Positions 1 to 9,922 of a DNA stretch of 35,538 nt are shown here, piece by piece. A model generated the notes under the pieces. That model saw nothing but the letters and a program-made list of their open reading frames with translations, was not told the DNA's origin and did no database searches. Positions within the stretch are counted from its first letter, which is position 1, and each line of letters starts with the position of its first letter. The DNA lies in assembly GCA_025362015.1 (NCBI GenBank), contig JANYIO010000272.1:1-35538 (forward strand), given 5' to 3'. Made by a program: the position numbers and the translations under genes. The DNA is from Gammaproteobacteria bacterium (lineage in GTDB: Bacteria > Pseudomonadota > Gammaproteobacteria > Pseudomonadales > Cellvibrionaceae).

Positions 1-159
1 CAATTCAACTGCAGTCTTGCCGAGGCGCAGCAAGCGCAAATCGGTTTCTTTCACACTAAAACCGCAATCGATCAGCAATGCACCTTCGCTCCACTCGACC
101 AAAGTGGAATTACCGCGACTACCACTTCCGAGCGAGGCAAAACGCAATTGCGCTGCCAC
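1..159 (-). CDS. MBL-fold metallo-hydrolase, N-terminal fragment (runs off the window start)
   Basis: Reverse-strand translation from a GTG at 159: VAAQLRFASLGSGSRGNSTLVEWSEGALLIDCGFSVKETDLRLLRLG, the typical N-terminus of YycJ/WalJ-like MBL hydrolases (SLGSGSxGNxT...DCG). It abuts the bamC stop codon at 160-162. Confidence 0.8.
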   Translation of the reverse strand, partial: MAAQLRFASLGSGSRGNSTLVEWSEGALLIDCGFSVKETDLRLLRLGKTAVEL

Positions 160-1353
160 CTAAATTAAGTTCTTGCGCAGGACAGTTAGCAACTCTCTGG
201 TTTCTCGCGCTTTCAAACGTTTGCCATAGGGATCGCGAACTCGAATCATGTAATCGCCTTCTTTACCCATTACAGTAATTAAATAACCAGGCGCATTTTT
301 TAGCTTTTTTTCATCATCACGAGTTGAATAACCCGCTTTTTCAAAGGCCTCACCTTGCAGCATATTGGCACTAATCTGGTCTATTGAGTAAGGTGATGTT
401 TCTGGCTTTGGATGTAAACCTATATGGAAAAAACGCCTGAACCAACCGGGTTTAGCATCCTGGACATTCTTATAATAAACATAGAATAAGCCAAGATTGG
501 CATCAGAGTCATAAAGTTGGAATCCATCATGCTTAGCGGCATAGGACACAGTCGCCATGGTGCGGACTTTATCCAACTTCAACGTCATTACCGCTTCATT
601 TTTGTAGATGCCCAATGCAGCTTTCGCAGCAACATTACCGCCAATAGCTTGCGCCAGCATAGACGTGCCGCCTTCCGTTGAATCGCTCGCCAGGGTTGCA
701 GACAATTCATCCAGCAACCATTTTTCACGCTCTGGATTCATGGATTTAGTCGGCCAAATGGGCTCCTCAGTTGGCTTGGTAGCACTAGCAACATTAATGT
801 GGGTAATGTGGATTTCACTCGTATCAGGCTGCACGCCTTGATCTATTTGTAAACGATATTTATCCTGGCTATTTAAATCGGTTTTGAACTGCAACCAATC
901 TGTTTCAATAATGCCTTGCTTAAGATCGGCGCGAGCCACCTTCAAGTCGTTAGCATTCAAAAAATTACGTACGCGTGGCCAAAGTTCACCAGGCGCCGAA
1001 TTTACCAAAATCCAGGTATTCTCACCCACACGTTGAATTTTAACGTTGTCTTGAAACATGTTCGCTGACAGTGGCATTGGTCGAGGAATATCATATTCAG
1101 TCGCATTAGCATCAAAACCAAAGTCCGCAGCACTTATGGGTGGAATGGGGTAAAGCTCCCCTAATGCATCTTTATTTACCGCCTCAGGCAATACCAGCGG
1201 TGCAACATTATCGGACTTAAGATAATCATTTTCGCGGTTGCGAAAAAAGCCTTCATCGCCAAAAAATATACCGCAACCAGATAGCGCAAAACTTACACAA
1301 GCGAGACAGCCATAACGCGCACTGGTTTTTAAAAGCAGTTTTGTAAAATTCAT
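160..1353 (-). CDS. bamC: Outer membrane protein assembly factor BamC (NlpB-like lipoprotein)
   Basis: 397 aa; signal peptide with lipobox (FALSGC), BamC-like helix-grip repeats, and position immediately downstream of dapA. Confidence 0.88.
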   Translation of the reverse strand: MNFTKLLLKTSARYGCLACVSFALSGCGIFFGDEGFFRNRENDYLKSDNVAPLVLPEAVNKDALGELYPIPPISAADFGFDANATEYDIPRPMPLSANMFQDNVKIQRVGENTWILVNSAPGELWPRVRNFLNANDLKVARADLKQGIIETDWLQFKTDLNSQDKYRLQIDQGVQPDTSEIHITHINVASATKPTEEPIWPTKSMNPEREKWLLDELSATLASDSTEGGTSMLAQAIGGNVAAKAALGIYKNEAVMTLKLDKVRTMATVSYAAKHDGFQLYDSDANLGLFYVYYKNVQDAKPGWFRRFFHIGLHPKPETSPYSIDQISANMLQGEAFEKAGYSTRDDEKKLKNAPGYLITVMGKEGDYMIRVRDPYGKRLKARETRELLTVLRKNLI

Positions 1354-1475
1354 GAAATTTCTCTAAGAGGATAAAGCCGACTATTTATATTTTTGCCATA
1401 AGCTGCTTCTAGACTCAGCCAACGTCAAGAAGTTCGATAAAGACTTAGGGGGAATGTGAATCCTGAAAAGCTACA

Positions 1476-2354
1476 TCAATTTACCTGTTGTGCCACAGCA
1501 ATAGCTGCTTTGACTTGTGAGTAATACTGCTCTGCCAATGGCGTTAAAGGTAAACGTATTCCGGCTTGAATTAATCCCAATTGTGCAACAGCCCATTTCA
1601 CTGGGATAGGGTTAGACTCAACAAACATTGCATCATGCAACGGCAATAAGTGTGCGTTAATTGCACGTGCGGCCTCAGCATAACCACCAAGAGCCAATTC
1701 ACACATGCGTGCAATTTGGTTGGGAACAACATTAGCCGTAACAGAAATATCACCTTTACCGCCCAATAAAATTAATTCTACGGCAGTTGCGTCATCACCC
1801 GAAATAATCGCAAAACTGGCAGGAGCCTGTTCAATCAGCGCCTTAGCGCGCAGCAAATCACCGGTAGCTTCTTTGATGCCAATAATATTAGATACCGCCG
1901 CTAAGCGTAGGGCAGTTTCGGTTTTCATATCCACACCAGTACGGCCTGGGACGTTGTACAGTATTTGTGGAATCGCGACAGCACGAGCAATGTGCTGATG
2001 ATGCAAAAACAAACCTTCCTGAGTAGGTTTGTTGTAGTAAGGCGTTACTAACAGGCAGGCGTCCACTCCAGCTTCTTTGGCGGCTAGCGTGAGCTCTACG
2101 GCTTCTGACGTTGAATTTGCGCCGGTACCAGCAATCACCGGAATACGGCCATTCACTTGATCGACTACTTTTTTAACTACTGCAAGATGCTCGGCAACAC
2201 TCAACGTGGCCGACTCACCGGTGGTACCTACAACAACAATTGCATGAGTACCCTGCTCCAGGTGCCAGTCAACCAATTTATGCAGGCTCGCCCAATCCAA
2301 TGAGTTATCTGCATTCATGGGTGTTACCAGGGCAACCATACTACCTTGAATCAT
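1476..2354 (-). CDS. dapA: 4-hydroxy-tetrahydrodipicolinate synthase
   Basis: 292 aa; MIQGSMVALVTPM start, GTTGESATL motif, Schiff-base lysine in IGIKEATGD, YNVPGRTGVD. Confidence 0.97.
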   Translation of the reverse strand: MIQGSMVALVTPMNADNSLDWASLHKLVDWHLEQGTHAIVVVGTTGESATLSVAEHLAVVKKVVDQVNGRIPVIAGTGANSTSEAVELTLAAKEAGVDACLLVTPYYNKPTQEGLFLHHQHIARAVAIPQILYNVPGRTGVDMKTETALRLAAVSNIIGIKEATGDLLRAKALIEQAPASFAIISGDDATAVELILLGGKGDISVTANVVPNQIARMCELALGGYAEAARAINAHLLPLHDAMFVESNPIPVKWAVAQLGLIQAGIRLPLTPLAEQYYSQVKAAIAVAQQVN

Positions 2355-2484
2355 TCGGGGCTCCGTTAGCGGTCAATAATGATGATATACAGCGATGAAA
2401 AGCGTAAGCCTTTCAATAAAGGCGCAATGGTACTGAGTAAAAAATGAGGATACAAGCATCATCAAAGGGTTCTGTACAACCTGT

Positions 2485-4200
2485 TTAAATATTCATGGCC
2501 TCCACCGCGAAACATTCGATATATTCTCCTTGCTCCAATACACCAATCCCCTTCTTGAGCGGTACACGTTTGGGGATAAAGTTGAATAGGTCGCTCCGTT
2601 CGGCATAGTGACGTATTTTATAACTGACAAGCACTTCACCTGTTTCCGCCGCAGCCTCCAACCGAGCAGCCATGCTAACAGCAACGCCTTCTAGATCAAG
2701 AATATCGGTAATTTCATTGTGAACAACAAACACCTCACCCAACTCAACACCAATACGCAATTCGAATCCAGCAGCGGTTAATACATTACGCATCATGCAA
2801 GCACAGGATAAACCCGCAGATACATTGTTGAATGTCACCCTTAATGAATCGCCTTCCATATTTGGGTGATCGGCCGACCATTTTTTGAGTATGGGTTTTA
2901 CCAGCCCACGAAACAGCGAAAGTTTTTCTGAGAGCTCATCATCTGCCCACTTTGAAAAGCCTTTCAAATCCATAAATAAAACAGTGAGGTTACGCACCTG
3001 ATCTTTTTCATGGTCTGCGGCCAACTCAAGTAAGCGCGGCCAAAACTCTTCGCGAATGGCTGCAATTTTTTCTTTGAGCTGTACATGCAATTGCGTATTA
3101 GTACGCAACACCAGTTGCGCCAGTTGAATACGATCCGCCTCAGACTGCAACTGCGCTTTTAACTGTGTCGGATTATAACTACCAACATCCTCCACAGCGA
3201 ATTGCACTAGTGCGCCACCTGCAACATCGCTGATCGATTTAAGACGTAAAACGATCCCCCAATGCACAGCGGTTAAATGCTCAATAAATATAGGAAGAGT
3301 TGCTAACTCATGGTCGGCGAGTCGGTAGGGATAACGCAATTCAATGTTGATGGATTCGGCAAAGATGCGTTCAAATTCATGATTGCGATAAACCGTTTTC
3401 TCTTTCCCAGCTTTGTTCCAATAGGCGAAATCACAAACGACCTCGGAAATCATCCAGCCGTCGGTTGTTATTTTCCAAAGTTTCGCACCGGTAATATTCG
3501 CGCGTGATAATTTTGCCTTACCGAGATTAGCTTCTCTCAAATCGCAATTTAAAAGATTGGCACTGGTGAAGTCGGCTTTATATAAATCGATACAACTCAA
3601 ATCAACGCCGTTTAAATTAGCAGATTTAAATATAGTGCCCGTCAATTTCGCATCTTTCAAATTCGCATTCATCAGGTTCGTACCCGTCATAATGGTATTT
3701 GATAAATCTGCACGCTGAAAATTGACTCCATCCAAATTGGAATTACTAAAATCTACGCGAGCGAGTTGCTGTCCTTCGAGATTGCTTCCTGCGAGTGAAA
3801 TATCTTTTAAAATCAGACCGCTGATGTCGTGGCCTTTAAAATCGATATTTTCGAGTTTTGTATTGCAGGTAATCGTCGTGAGCATGTTTGCATGGTAAAG
3901 AATTGAACCACCTAAATCGCACTTAGTAAAATTTGTGGCAATTAATTTAGCATATGAAAAATCATTATTGTGTAGGATCGAACCCTCTAGATTTGTGGAA
4001 ATAAGATCAGCATGCTTAAAACTGCAATGGGTAATTCTGGTATTGCGGATTGATATTTTCGACAAATCGATTTCATCAAGATTGATGTGCGTCAGTTCAA
4101 CACCATCCAGATTTAAATCGCCAACAGGGCGGTCTTTTCGCCAACTATTCCAGGATTTGGCGCCTTTTTTCAATTCTTCAATTAGCTGATTTTTATCCAT
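2485..4200 (-). CDS. Pentapeptide-repeat protein fused to a C-terminal class III adenylate/guanylate cyclase-like domain
   Basis: 571 aa; about 40 A(D/N)LxX-type pentapeptides in the N-terminal half; C-terminal VLFMDLKGFSKWADDE, EGDSLRVTF and LDLEGVAVSMAARLEAAAETGEVLVS match the class III cyclase layout. Confidence 0.85.
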   Translation of the reverse strand: MDKNQLIEELKKGAKSWNSWRKDRPVGDLNLDGVELTHINLDEIDLSKISIRNTRITHCSFKHADLISTNLEGSILHNNDFSYAKLIATNFTKCDLGGSILYHANMLTTITCNTKLENIDFKGHDISGLILKDISLAGSNLEGQQLARVDFSNSNLDGVNFQRADLSNTIMTGTNLMNANLKDAKLTGTIFKSANLNGVDLSCIDLYKADFTSANLLNCDLREANLGKAKLSRANITGAKLWKITTDGWMISEVVCDFAYWNKAGKEKTVYRNHEFERIFAESINIELRYPYRLADHELATLPIFIEHLTAVHWGIVLRLKSISDVAGGALVQFAVEDVGSYNPTQLKAQLQSEADRIQLAQLVLRTNTQLHVQLKEKIAAIREEFWPRLLELAADHEKDQVRNLTVLFMDLKGFSKWADDELSEKLSLFRGLVKPILKKWSADHPNMEGDSLRVTFNNVSAGLSCACMMRNVLTAAGFELRIGVELGEVFVVHNEITDILDLEGVAVSMAARLEAAAETGEVLVSYKIRHYAERSDLFNFIPKRVPLKKGIGVLEQGEYIECFAVEAMNI

Positions 4201-4263
4201 ATCTAGGTGTTTGTGCCAATACTATTTAAATGATAGGAATTATAGGCATCCTTCCGTCGCATA

Positions 4264-4326
4264 ATCCATTGAGCATTCACCTGAACCTTCACGTAGTGCC
4301 GTCACGTTGAGCCTTCACACTGAACC
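4264..4326. repeat. Degenerate 12-13 nt tandem repeat, five units
   Basis: ATCCATTGAGCA / TTCACCTGAACC / TTCACGTAGTGCC / GTCACGTTGAGCC / TTCACACTGAACC read directly from the + strand, between nadA and the pentapeptide-cyclase gene. Confidence 0.65.
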
Positions 4327-4345
4327 TGAAAAAACTTGCAGCAGC

Positions 4346-5404
4346 TTACTTTTTAAAATCTAGCATACGCTGTAAGGGGATCATGGCACGCCTGGCCAAA
4401 TCCAACTCAATATAGATTTCATTGTCATCGCGCGCAAAAACGTTAACCAAATTATCCAATGCATTCATGGCCATCCACGGGCAATTGGCGCAGGAGCGAC
4501 AAGTAGCCCCACCGCCTGCCGTAGGTGCGATATGGAATATTTTAGTGGGATTCAACTGCTGCATTTTATAAAAAATGCCTTGGTCCGTAGCAACAATAAA
4601 CTCATTGTTAGGCAGAGTTTGCGCCGCTTTGATGAGCTGCGAAGTTGAGCCAACGACATGCGCCAAATCCACTACTGCTCTTGGTGATTCTGGATGAACC
4701 AGCACTGCCGCATTCGGGTACAAGGTTTTTAAATCCTCAACACCTTTAGCTTTGAACTCTTCGTGAACGATGCAAGCACCGTCCCATAGTAATACATCCG
4801 CACCGGTTTTTTGCTGTACATAACCACCAAGATGTTTATCCGGAGCCCACAGGATTTTTTTGCCCTGGCGGTCAAGGTAATCCACCACATCAAGCGCAAT
4901 GCTGGAGGTTACAACCCAATCAGCACGGGCTTTAACTGCCGCAGAAGTATTGGCATACACAACCACGGTGCGGTCGGGATGCTGATCACAAAAAGCTGCA
5001 AACTCATCAATAGGGCAGCCCAAGTCCAGCGAACAAGTAGCCTCTAAAGTGGGCATCAATACACGTTTTTCAGGGGTAAGAATTTTTGCGGTCTCGCCCA
5101 TAAACTTCACACCAGCAACCACCAAGGTATCTGCTGCGTGATGTTTGCCGAAACGCGCCATCTCTAATGAATCTGCCACGCAGCCGCCAGTCGCTTCAGC
5201 TAAGGCTTGAATCAATGGATCGGTGTAGTAATGGGCAACCAGCACCGCATTGTGTTGTTTAAGCTGGGCAACTATACGCTCTTTATAATCAGCTTCTTGC
5301 GCTGGAGAATATTGCCGGGCGCTCCAGGCACGCGCCAAATGTTGCTTTACCAGCTCTTGCGTGGATGAATCTTCACGCACAGCAAGATTAAGAAATTCTG
5401 ACAT
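4346..5404 (-). CDS. nadA: Quinolinate synthase NadA
   Basis: 352 aa; [47 protein letters not shown] (Fe-S cysteines). Confidence 0.97.
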   Translation of the reverse strand: MSEFLNLAVREDSSTQELVKQHLARAWSARQYSPAQEADYKERIVAQLKQHNAVLVAHYYTDPLIQALAEATGGCVADSLEMARFGKHHAADTLVVAGVKFMGETAKILTPEKRVLMPTLEATCSLDLGCPIDEFAAFCDQHPDRTVVVYANTSAAVKARADWVVTSSIALDVVDYLDRQGKKILWAPDKHLGGYVQQKTGADVLLWDGACIVHEEFKAKGVEDLKTLYPNAAVLVHPESPRAVVDLAHVVGSTSQLIKAAQTLPNNEFIVATDQGIFYKMQQLNPTKIFHIAPTAGGGATCRSCANCPWMAMNALDNLVNVFARDDNEIYIELDLARRAMIPLQRMLDFKK

Positions 5405-5570
5405 GGCATTGCCTCATACTGCGTTTTTAAAACATCACTTCATAACCCGCTAACTACACAAAGTACATAGAAAACAGGCGTCAATTTTATCACAGCTCCC
5501 ACCTAAAAAGGCTTTAGATGACTTGGCTAAAAATAAATCACATGATGATAAAACGGAAGTATAAACAAAA

Positions 5571-5594
5571 AGAGGACACCGATTGGCGTCCTCT
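5571..5594 (-). terminator. Rho-independent terminator downstream of tRNA-Lys
   Basis: Minus-strand transcript AGAGGACGCC-AATC-GGTGTCCTCT forms a 10-bp stem with one G-U wobble, followed by TTTTTGTTT. The + strand version has an A-C mismatch instead. Confidence 0.8.
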
Positions 5595-5601
5595 ATAATG
5601 A

Positions 5602-5677
5602 TGGTGGGTCGTGCGGGATTCGAACCTGCGACCAATTGGTTAAAAGCCAACTGCTCTACCAACTGAGCTAACGACCC
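5602..5677 (-). tRNA. tRNA-Lys (anticodon UUU), CCA encoded
   Basis: Reverse complement GGGTCGTTAGCTCAGTTGGTAGAGCAGTTGGCTTTTAACCAATTGGTCGCAGGTTCGAATCCCGCACGACCCACCA; the cloverleaf closes and the anticodon is TTT. Confidence 0.97.
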
Positions 5678-5678
5678 A

Positions 5679-5742
5679 AATACCTAACAACCGAACCGAC
5701 CAACGAGCTTATTACCTAAACGCTCAATGACCTAATTAAGAG
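5679..5742. repeat. Possible degenerate 16-nt tandem repeat (four units) 5' of tRNA-Lys
   Basis: AATACCTAACAACCGA / ACCGACCAACGAGCTT / ATTACCTAAACGCTCA / ATGACCTAATTAAGAG; exact 16-nt spacing around an ACCTAA core. Confidence 0.4.
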
Positions 5743-6082
5743 GCGCGTATAATAATGTTTTACCCTGAAAAGACAAGTAATTTTTACATAATTTGCCGTA
5801 AATACTAAGTCATGAAGATGGATTGGCGATTAAAAAAGCTTTTTGTTGGCATCATGAGCAGAGCTTAAAATGATATTGCCGCAATAAATGCCGCACCCCG
5901 TCAAGCCAATATAACCCCACAACCCAAACAAAAATAAAACTCTCGCTTTCATAACAAGTCGCCAAAAACTAGCCTACGCTATAGCAGTCTGCATGCTCGA
6001 TGACGAGACAAATAAGAAGAACGTCTGGTCAACATGCTTGCTCTAAATCTAGATGTGCTCGCCACCCAATTGAGACCAATTC

Positions 6083-9000
6083 ATGCAACGTGTCTTTCAC
6101 TGGCAAGAACTCACCAAGCCAAAAGTACAGTGGTTTTACCAAATATTAATCATCATTTTGGCCTATACATTCACGGGGTGGCTCGGCCTGAGCGTTCCTT
6201 TCGACGCGGGTAAGGTGACCTTATTCTGGCTTCCAAGCGGCATAGCCGTTGCGGCGCTCTATCGTTGGAACATCAATGTTTGGCCAGGTGTTTTTTTGGG
6301 CGCTTTACTGGTAAATCTGGCAACTGGTGCCCCGCCGCTGACCAATGTCATCATCGCCTGTGGCAACACAATCGGACCAATCGTTACCATTCTTTTATTG
6401 CGCTACTCCAATTGTCGGCTGCATCAACTACAACATTCCACCGCGATAACTTTATTGGCAACCGTGAGCTTGGGGATGCTTATCCCAGCCAGTATTGGCG
6501 GCACAGCGGTAATGATTGCCAACAATATTACCTTTGACATAGCTAGTGTTAATATTTATTTACCCTGGTGGATGGGGGACAGCCTCGGCATTCTGTTGGC
6601 TGCACCGCTATTAATAAATTTCACGCGCGCCAATTTAAGTAAATTGCTGATCCAAAAAAGCAATATTTTTTGGATATTTTTCATCAGCGTTTTAGTCGGC
6701 TTAGTATGCTTTCCGCTTAATAATTTTACGGGAGACCGTCATCTACCGATCGTATTTATCAGCTTTGTTTGTGTAGCATGGGCCGCATTGAGTTTTGGTC
6801 TGCTGGGTAGCGCCATTTGCACGATAGGTTTCAGCTTTATAGCTATCTGGTCTACAGTCCATCATTTAGGTCCATTTTCTTTTACTGACATTCGGATTAA
6901 CTATTGGTTGATATGGTTTTATACCTCCAGTATGACTTGCCTTAGCCTAATGATTACTGCGGCATATGCCAAAATCCTTACCACTGCAGCAAGATTAAGT
7001 GACTCAAATCGAGAGCAAGAGAAACAAAAAAAACACTTGGAAAATGCCCAACTCATGGCACGCGTAACGCACTGGAGCTGGAATACAGAAAGCGACGCCT
7101 ACACGTTCAGTTCATCCATGAACCACCTATTTCAACTACCACCACATTTACTTAAGGGGAATTTACAAGATTTTATCCAGAAATTTATTTATCACGAAGA
7201 CAAACCCATATTAATAACAGCACTTGAAGAAATCGCTAAAGAAAAAAAGCCACTGGCAATAGAATGTCGCCTGGAAATATCAGATCAAAAATTTTGGTTA
7301 CACATCCAGGGAAGTATTTCAGAAAATAATACGCATATCATTCAAGGAACTTTTCAAGATATTACCGAACACAAACGTCTTGACCTGGCGCTTTCAGCAG
7401 CAGCAGCCGACTCTGCGACTTCACCCGATTTTTTTAACGTTATCTTAAAAGCACTCCTTCACGCAGTAGGTGCAGAGCATGCGCTTATTTGTATAATTGA
7501 TCCCGACAATGCTGACCAGGTTACCGTTCACACCTATTTAAAAAATGGCGAACCGCAAGCGCACTTTAGTTATACGCTTAAAGATACACCATGTGCTGAT
7601 GCAGTACGCGATGAAATATGCTTTATATCCGCGGGGGCATATAAACTTTATCCTAAAGATGAAATGCTCAGCACCTTCAAAATTGAAAGCTATCTTGGTG
7701 TTGTCATTAGAAATGCACAAGGAAAACCTATTGGAATTCTCATTGTTTTGGGTGAAAAATCTTTAACTATTTCAGCTCAAGTACGTTCACTGATGCTTAT
7801 ATTTGCAGAGCGAACGTCCGGAGAATTACGGCGCGCTATTGATCAGGACAAAATTTACAATCTCGCCTTTTTTGATCCCCTGACCCGTCTGCCCAATCGG
7901 CGCATGCTGTTGGATCGGCTCAAGCTGATTACCGCACAAAGCGCGCGCACCGGTCAACATAGTGCTTTATTATTTATCGATCTTGATCACTTTAAATTAC
8001 TCAATGACACTCGCGGCCACCGAACCGGTGATCTCTTACTCATTCAAGTTGCCGATCGAATTAAAAGCATTATTCGGTTAACAGATGTAGCAGCGCGCCT
8101 TGGCGGCGATGAATTTGTCGTAGTATTTGATAACTTAAATATCAACGCAGAAACCGCCGCAATGGAAGCAAAAAAACGTGCAGAAGATTTACATGAATTA
8201 CTTAACCTACCCTACCCCTTACAAGATTCGATATTTCATTGCACAGTGAGTATTGGTGTCAATTTATTTGACAGTCAAAGTACATCAATCGACGATTTAT
8301 TACGCAATGCAGATGTTGCTATGTATCAAGCTAAAGACAATGGGCGGAACACTATTCGCTTCTTTGATCCCCGCATGCAAGCCTTATTAGAAACACGTGC
8401 ATCCATAGAGTTCGATTTACGCGGTGCACAGGAGTCAGAAAAAGAGTTAATGCCTTATTACCAAGTACAAATTAATAATCAAGGTAAAGCGGTTGGTGCC
8501 GAATTACTCCTGCGCTGGAAACATGCTACAAAAGGAATGATTTCGCCTGTAGATTTTATTCCTGTAGCGGAGCAAACAGGATTAATCATAAACATAGGCA
8601 AACAAGTCATTAAACAAGCGTGTGAACAATTAAAACGCTGGCACACGCAACCACGGTTTGCCCATTTAACGATTGCCGTGAATGTTAGCCCCATTCAATT
8701 TAATCAAGAAAATTTTGTTACAGATGTAATCAATATAGTCAGCAAAAGCAATATTAATCCACGCCTATTAAAACTCGAATTAACAGAAAGCTCCCTATTA
8801 AAAAATGTGGAACAAAGCATTAAAAAAATGCAGGTTTTACAGGATATTGGAATTGATTTTTCAATGGATGATTTTGGTATTGGCTATTCATCACTGTCTT
8901 ATTTAAAACTTTTACCCTTGTATCAACTCAAAATTGATCAGACATTTGTACGCGATATTACTGTCGACCCTAATGACGCTATTATTGTGCGAACCATTAT

Positions 9001-9169
9001 TGCTATGGCGCAAAATATGAACCTGAATGTTATTGCGGAAGGTGTGGAAACTGAAACACAAAAGATTTTTTTGGAGAAAAATGGCTGCCCAATGTTTCAA
9101 GGTTATTATTTTGGTCACCCACTACCAATTGAAGAGTTTGAAAAGCACATTTTACTCAAAAACTATTAA
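6083..9169 (+). CDS. MASE1-PAS-GAF-GGDEF-EAL cyclic di-GMP signalling protein
   Basis: 1028 aa; multi-TM MASE1-like N-terminus ([15 protein letters not shown]), PAS-like and GAF-like regions, [14 protein letters not shown] (I-site RxxD plus GGDEF), EAL residues in [35 protein letters not shown]. Confidence 0.93.
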   Translation: MQRVFHWQELTKPKVQWFYQILIIILAYTFTGWLGLSVPFDAGKVTLFWLPSGIAVAALYRWNINVWPGVFLGALLVNLATGAPPLTNVIIACGNTIGPIVTILLLRYSNCRLHQLQHSTAITLLATVSLGMLIPASIGGTAVMIANNITFDIASVNIYLPWWMGDSLGILLAAPLLINFTRANLSKLLIQKSNIFWIFFISVLVGLVCFPLNNFTGDRHLPIVFISFVCVAWAALSFGLLGSAICTIGFSFIAIWSTVHHLGPFSFTDIRINYWLIWFYTSSMTCLSLMITAAYAKILTTAARLSDSNREQEKQKKHLENAQLMARVTHWSWNTESDAYTFSSSMNHLFQLPPHLLKGNLQDFIQKFIYHEDKPILITALEEIAKEKKPLAIECRLEISDQKFWLHIQGSISENNTHIIQGTFQDITEHKRLDLALSAAAADSATSPDFFNVILKALLHAVGAEHALICIIDPDNADQVTVHTYLKNGEPQAHFSYTLKDTPCADAVRDEICFISAGAYKLYPKDEMLSTFKIESYLGVVIRNAQGKPIGILIVLGEKSLTISAQVRSLMLIFAERTSGELRRAIDQDKIYNLAFFDPLTRLPNRRMLLDRLKLITAQSARTGQHSALLFIDLDHFKLLNDTRGHRTGDLLLIQVADRIKSIIRLTDVAARLGGDEFVVVFDNLNINAETAAMEAKKRAEDLHELLNLPYPLQDSIFHCTVSIGVNLFDSQSTSIDDLLRNADVAMYQAKDNGRNTIRFFDPRMQALLETRASIEFDLRGAQESEKELMPYYQVQINNQGKAVGAELLLRWKHATKGMISPVDFIPVAEQTGLIINIGKQVIKQACEQLKRWHTQPRFAHLTIAVNVSPIQFNQENFVTDVINIVSKSNINPRLLKLELTESSLLKNVEQSIKKMQVLQDIGIDFSMDDFGIGYSSLSYLKLLPLYQLKIDQTFVRDITVDPNDAIIVRTIIAMAQNMNLNVIAEGVETETQKIFLEKNGCPMFQGYYFGHPLPIEEFEKHILLKNY

Positions 9170-9843
9170 CTAAAATAACGCGTTGGATCTGCTATGCCCG
9201 CTTGTTCAAATCCAGTGCGACGCAAACGACAACTATCACACTTACCACAGGCTTCACCCTTAATATTGGCTTGATAGCAGGAAACGGTTAAACCGTAATC
9301 TACCCCTAATGCCAAACCTTTTTGAATAATTTGTGCTTTCGATAAATCAATTAACGGTGTGCGAATTCGCAACTTACCGCCCTCCGCACCGACACGTGTC
9401 GCAAGATTGGCCATGGTTTCATAAGCGGCAATATAATCAGGGCGGCAATCAGGATAACCAGAAAAATCCACCGCATTAACACCAATAAAAATATCTTCTG
9501 CACCCAACACTTCAGCCCAACCCAAGGCAATCGATAAAAATACTGTGTTACGTGCCGGCACATAAGTCACCGGAATGCCTTGCGTTTCTTGCTCAGGCAC
9601 GGCAATGGAATCGTCAGTAAGTGCTGAGCCACCGATAGTGCGCAAATCCAAATGAATAACTTTATGTTCTAGCGCGCCCATGGCCTTTGAGGTGAGTTCA
9701 GCGGCGAGGAGTTCAACTTTATGTCGCTGCCCATAATCAAAACTGATGGTGTAGCAAGCATATCCTTCACTCCGCGCCATAGCTAAGGCCGTAGTTGAAT
9801 CCAACCCACCTGATATCAATACAACAGCTTTCTTTGACGACAT
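9166..9843 (-). CDS. queC: 7-cyano-7-deazaguanine synthase
   Basis: 225 aa; PP-loop SGGLDSTT, Zn ligands [10 protein letters not shown], typical QueC length. Confidence 0.97.
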   Translation of the reverse strand: MSSKKAVVLISGGLDSTTALAMARSEGYACYTISFDYGQRHKVELLAAELTSKAMGALEHKVIHLDLRTIGGSALTDDSIAVPEQETQGIPVTYVPARNTVFLSIALGWAEVLGAEDIFIGVNAVDFSGYPDCRPDYIAAYETMANLATRVGAEGGKLRIRTPLIDLSKAQIIQKGLALGVDYGLTVSCYQANIKGEACGKCDSCRLRRTGFEQAGIADPTRYFS

Positions 9844-9865
9844 ACAAAATCCACAAACTTATAAA

Positions 9866-9922
9866 TTGTTAGTTAAAAATCGTTAGTTAAACAATGAGTT
9901 CGTTAGTTAAAAAATTAGTTAA
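9866..9922. repeat. Four irregularly spaced copies of TTAGTTAA spanning the queE stop codon and the queE-queC gap
   Basis: TTAGTTAA at 9869-9876, 9883-9890, 9903-9910 and 9915-9922; three sit in the longer GTTAGTTAAA, and the last overlaps the queE stop (9919-9921). Confidence 0.7.

Noticed and set aside
5450-5662. 70-aa minus-strand ORF (MVEQLAFNQLVAGSNPARPT...)
   Set aside because: It reads through the tRNA-Lys gene; VAGSNPARPT-type peptides are a classic tRNA-derived artefact.
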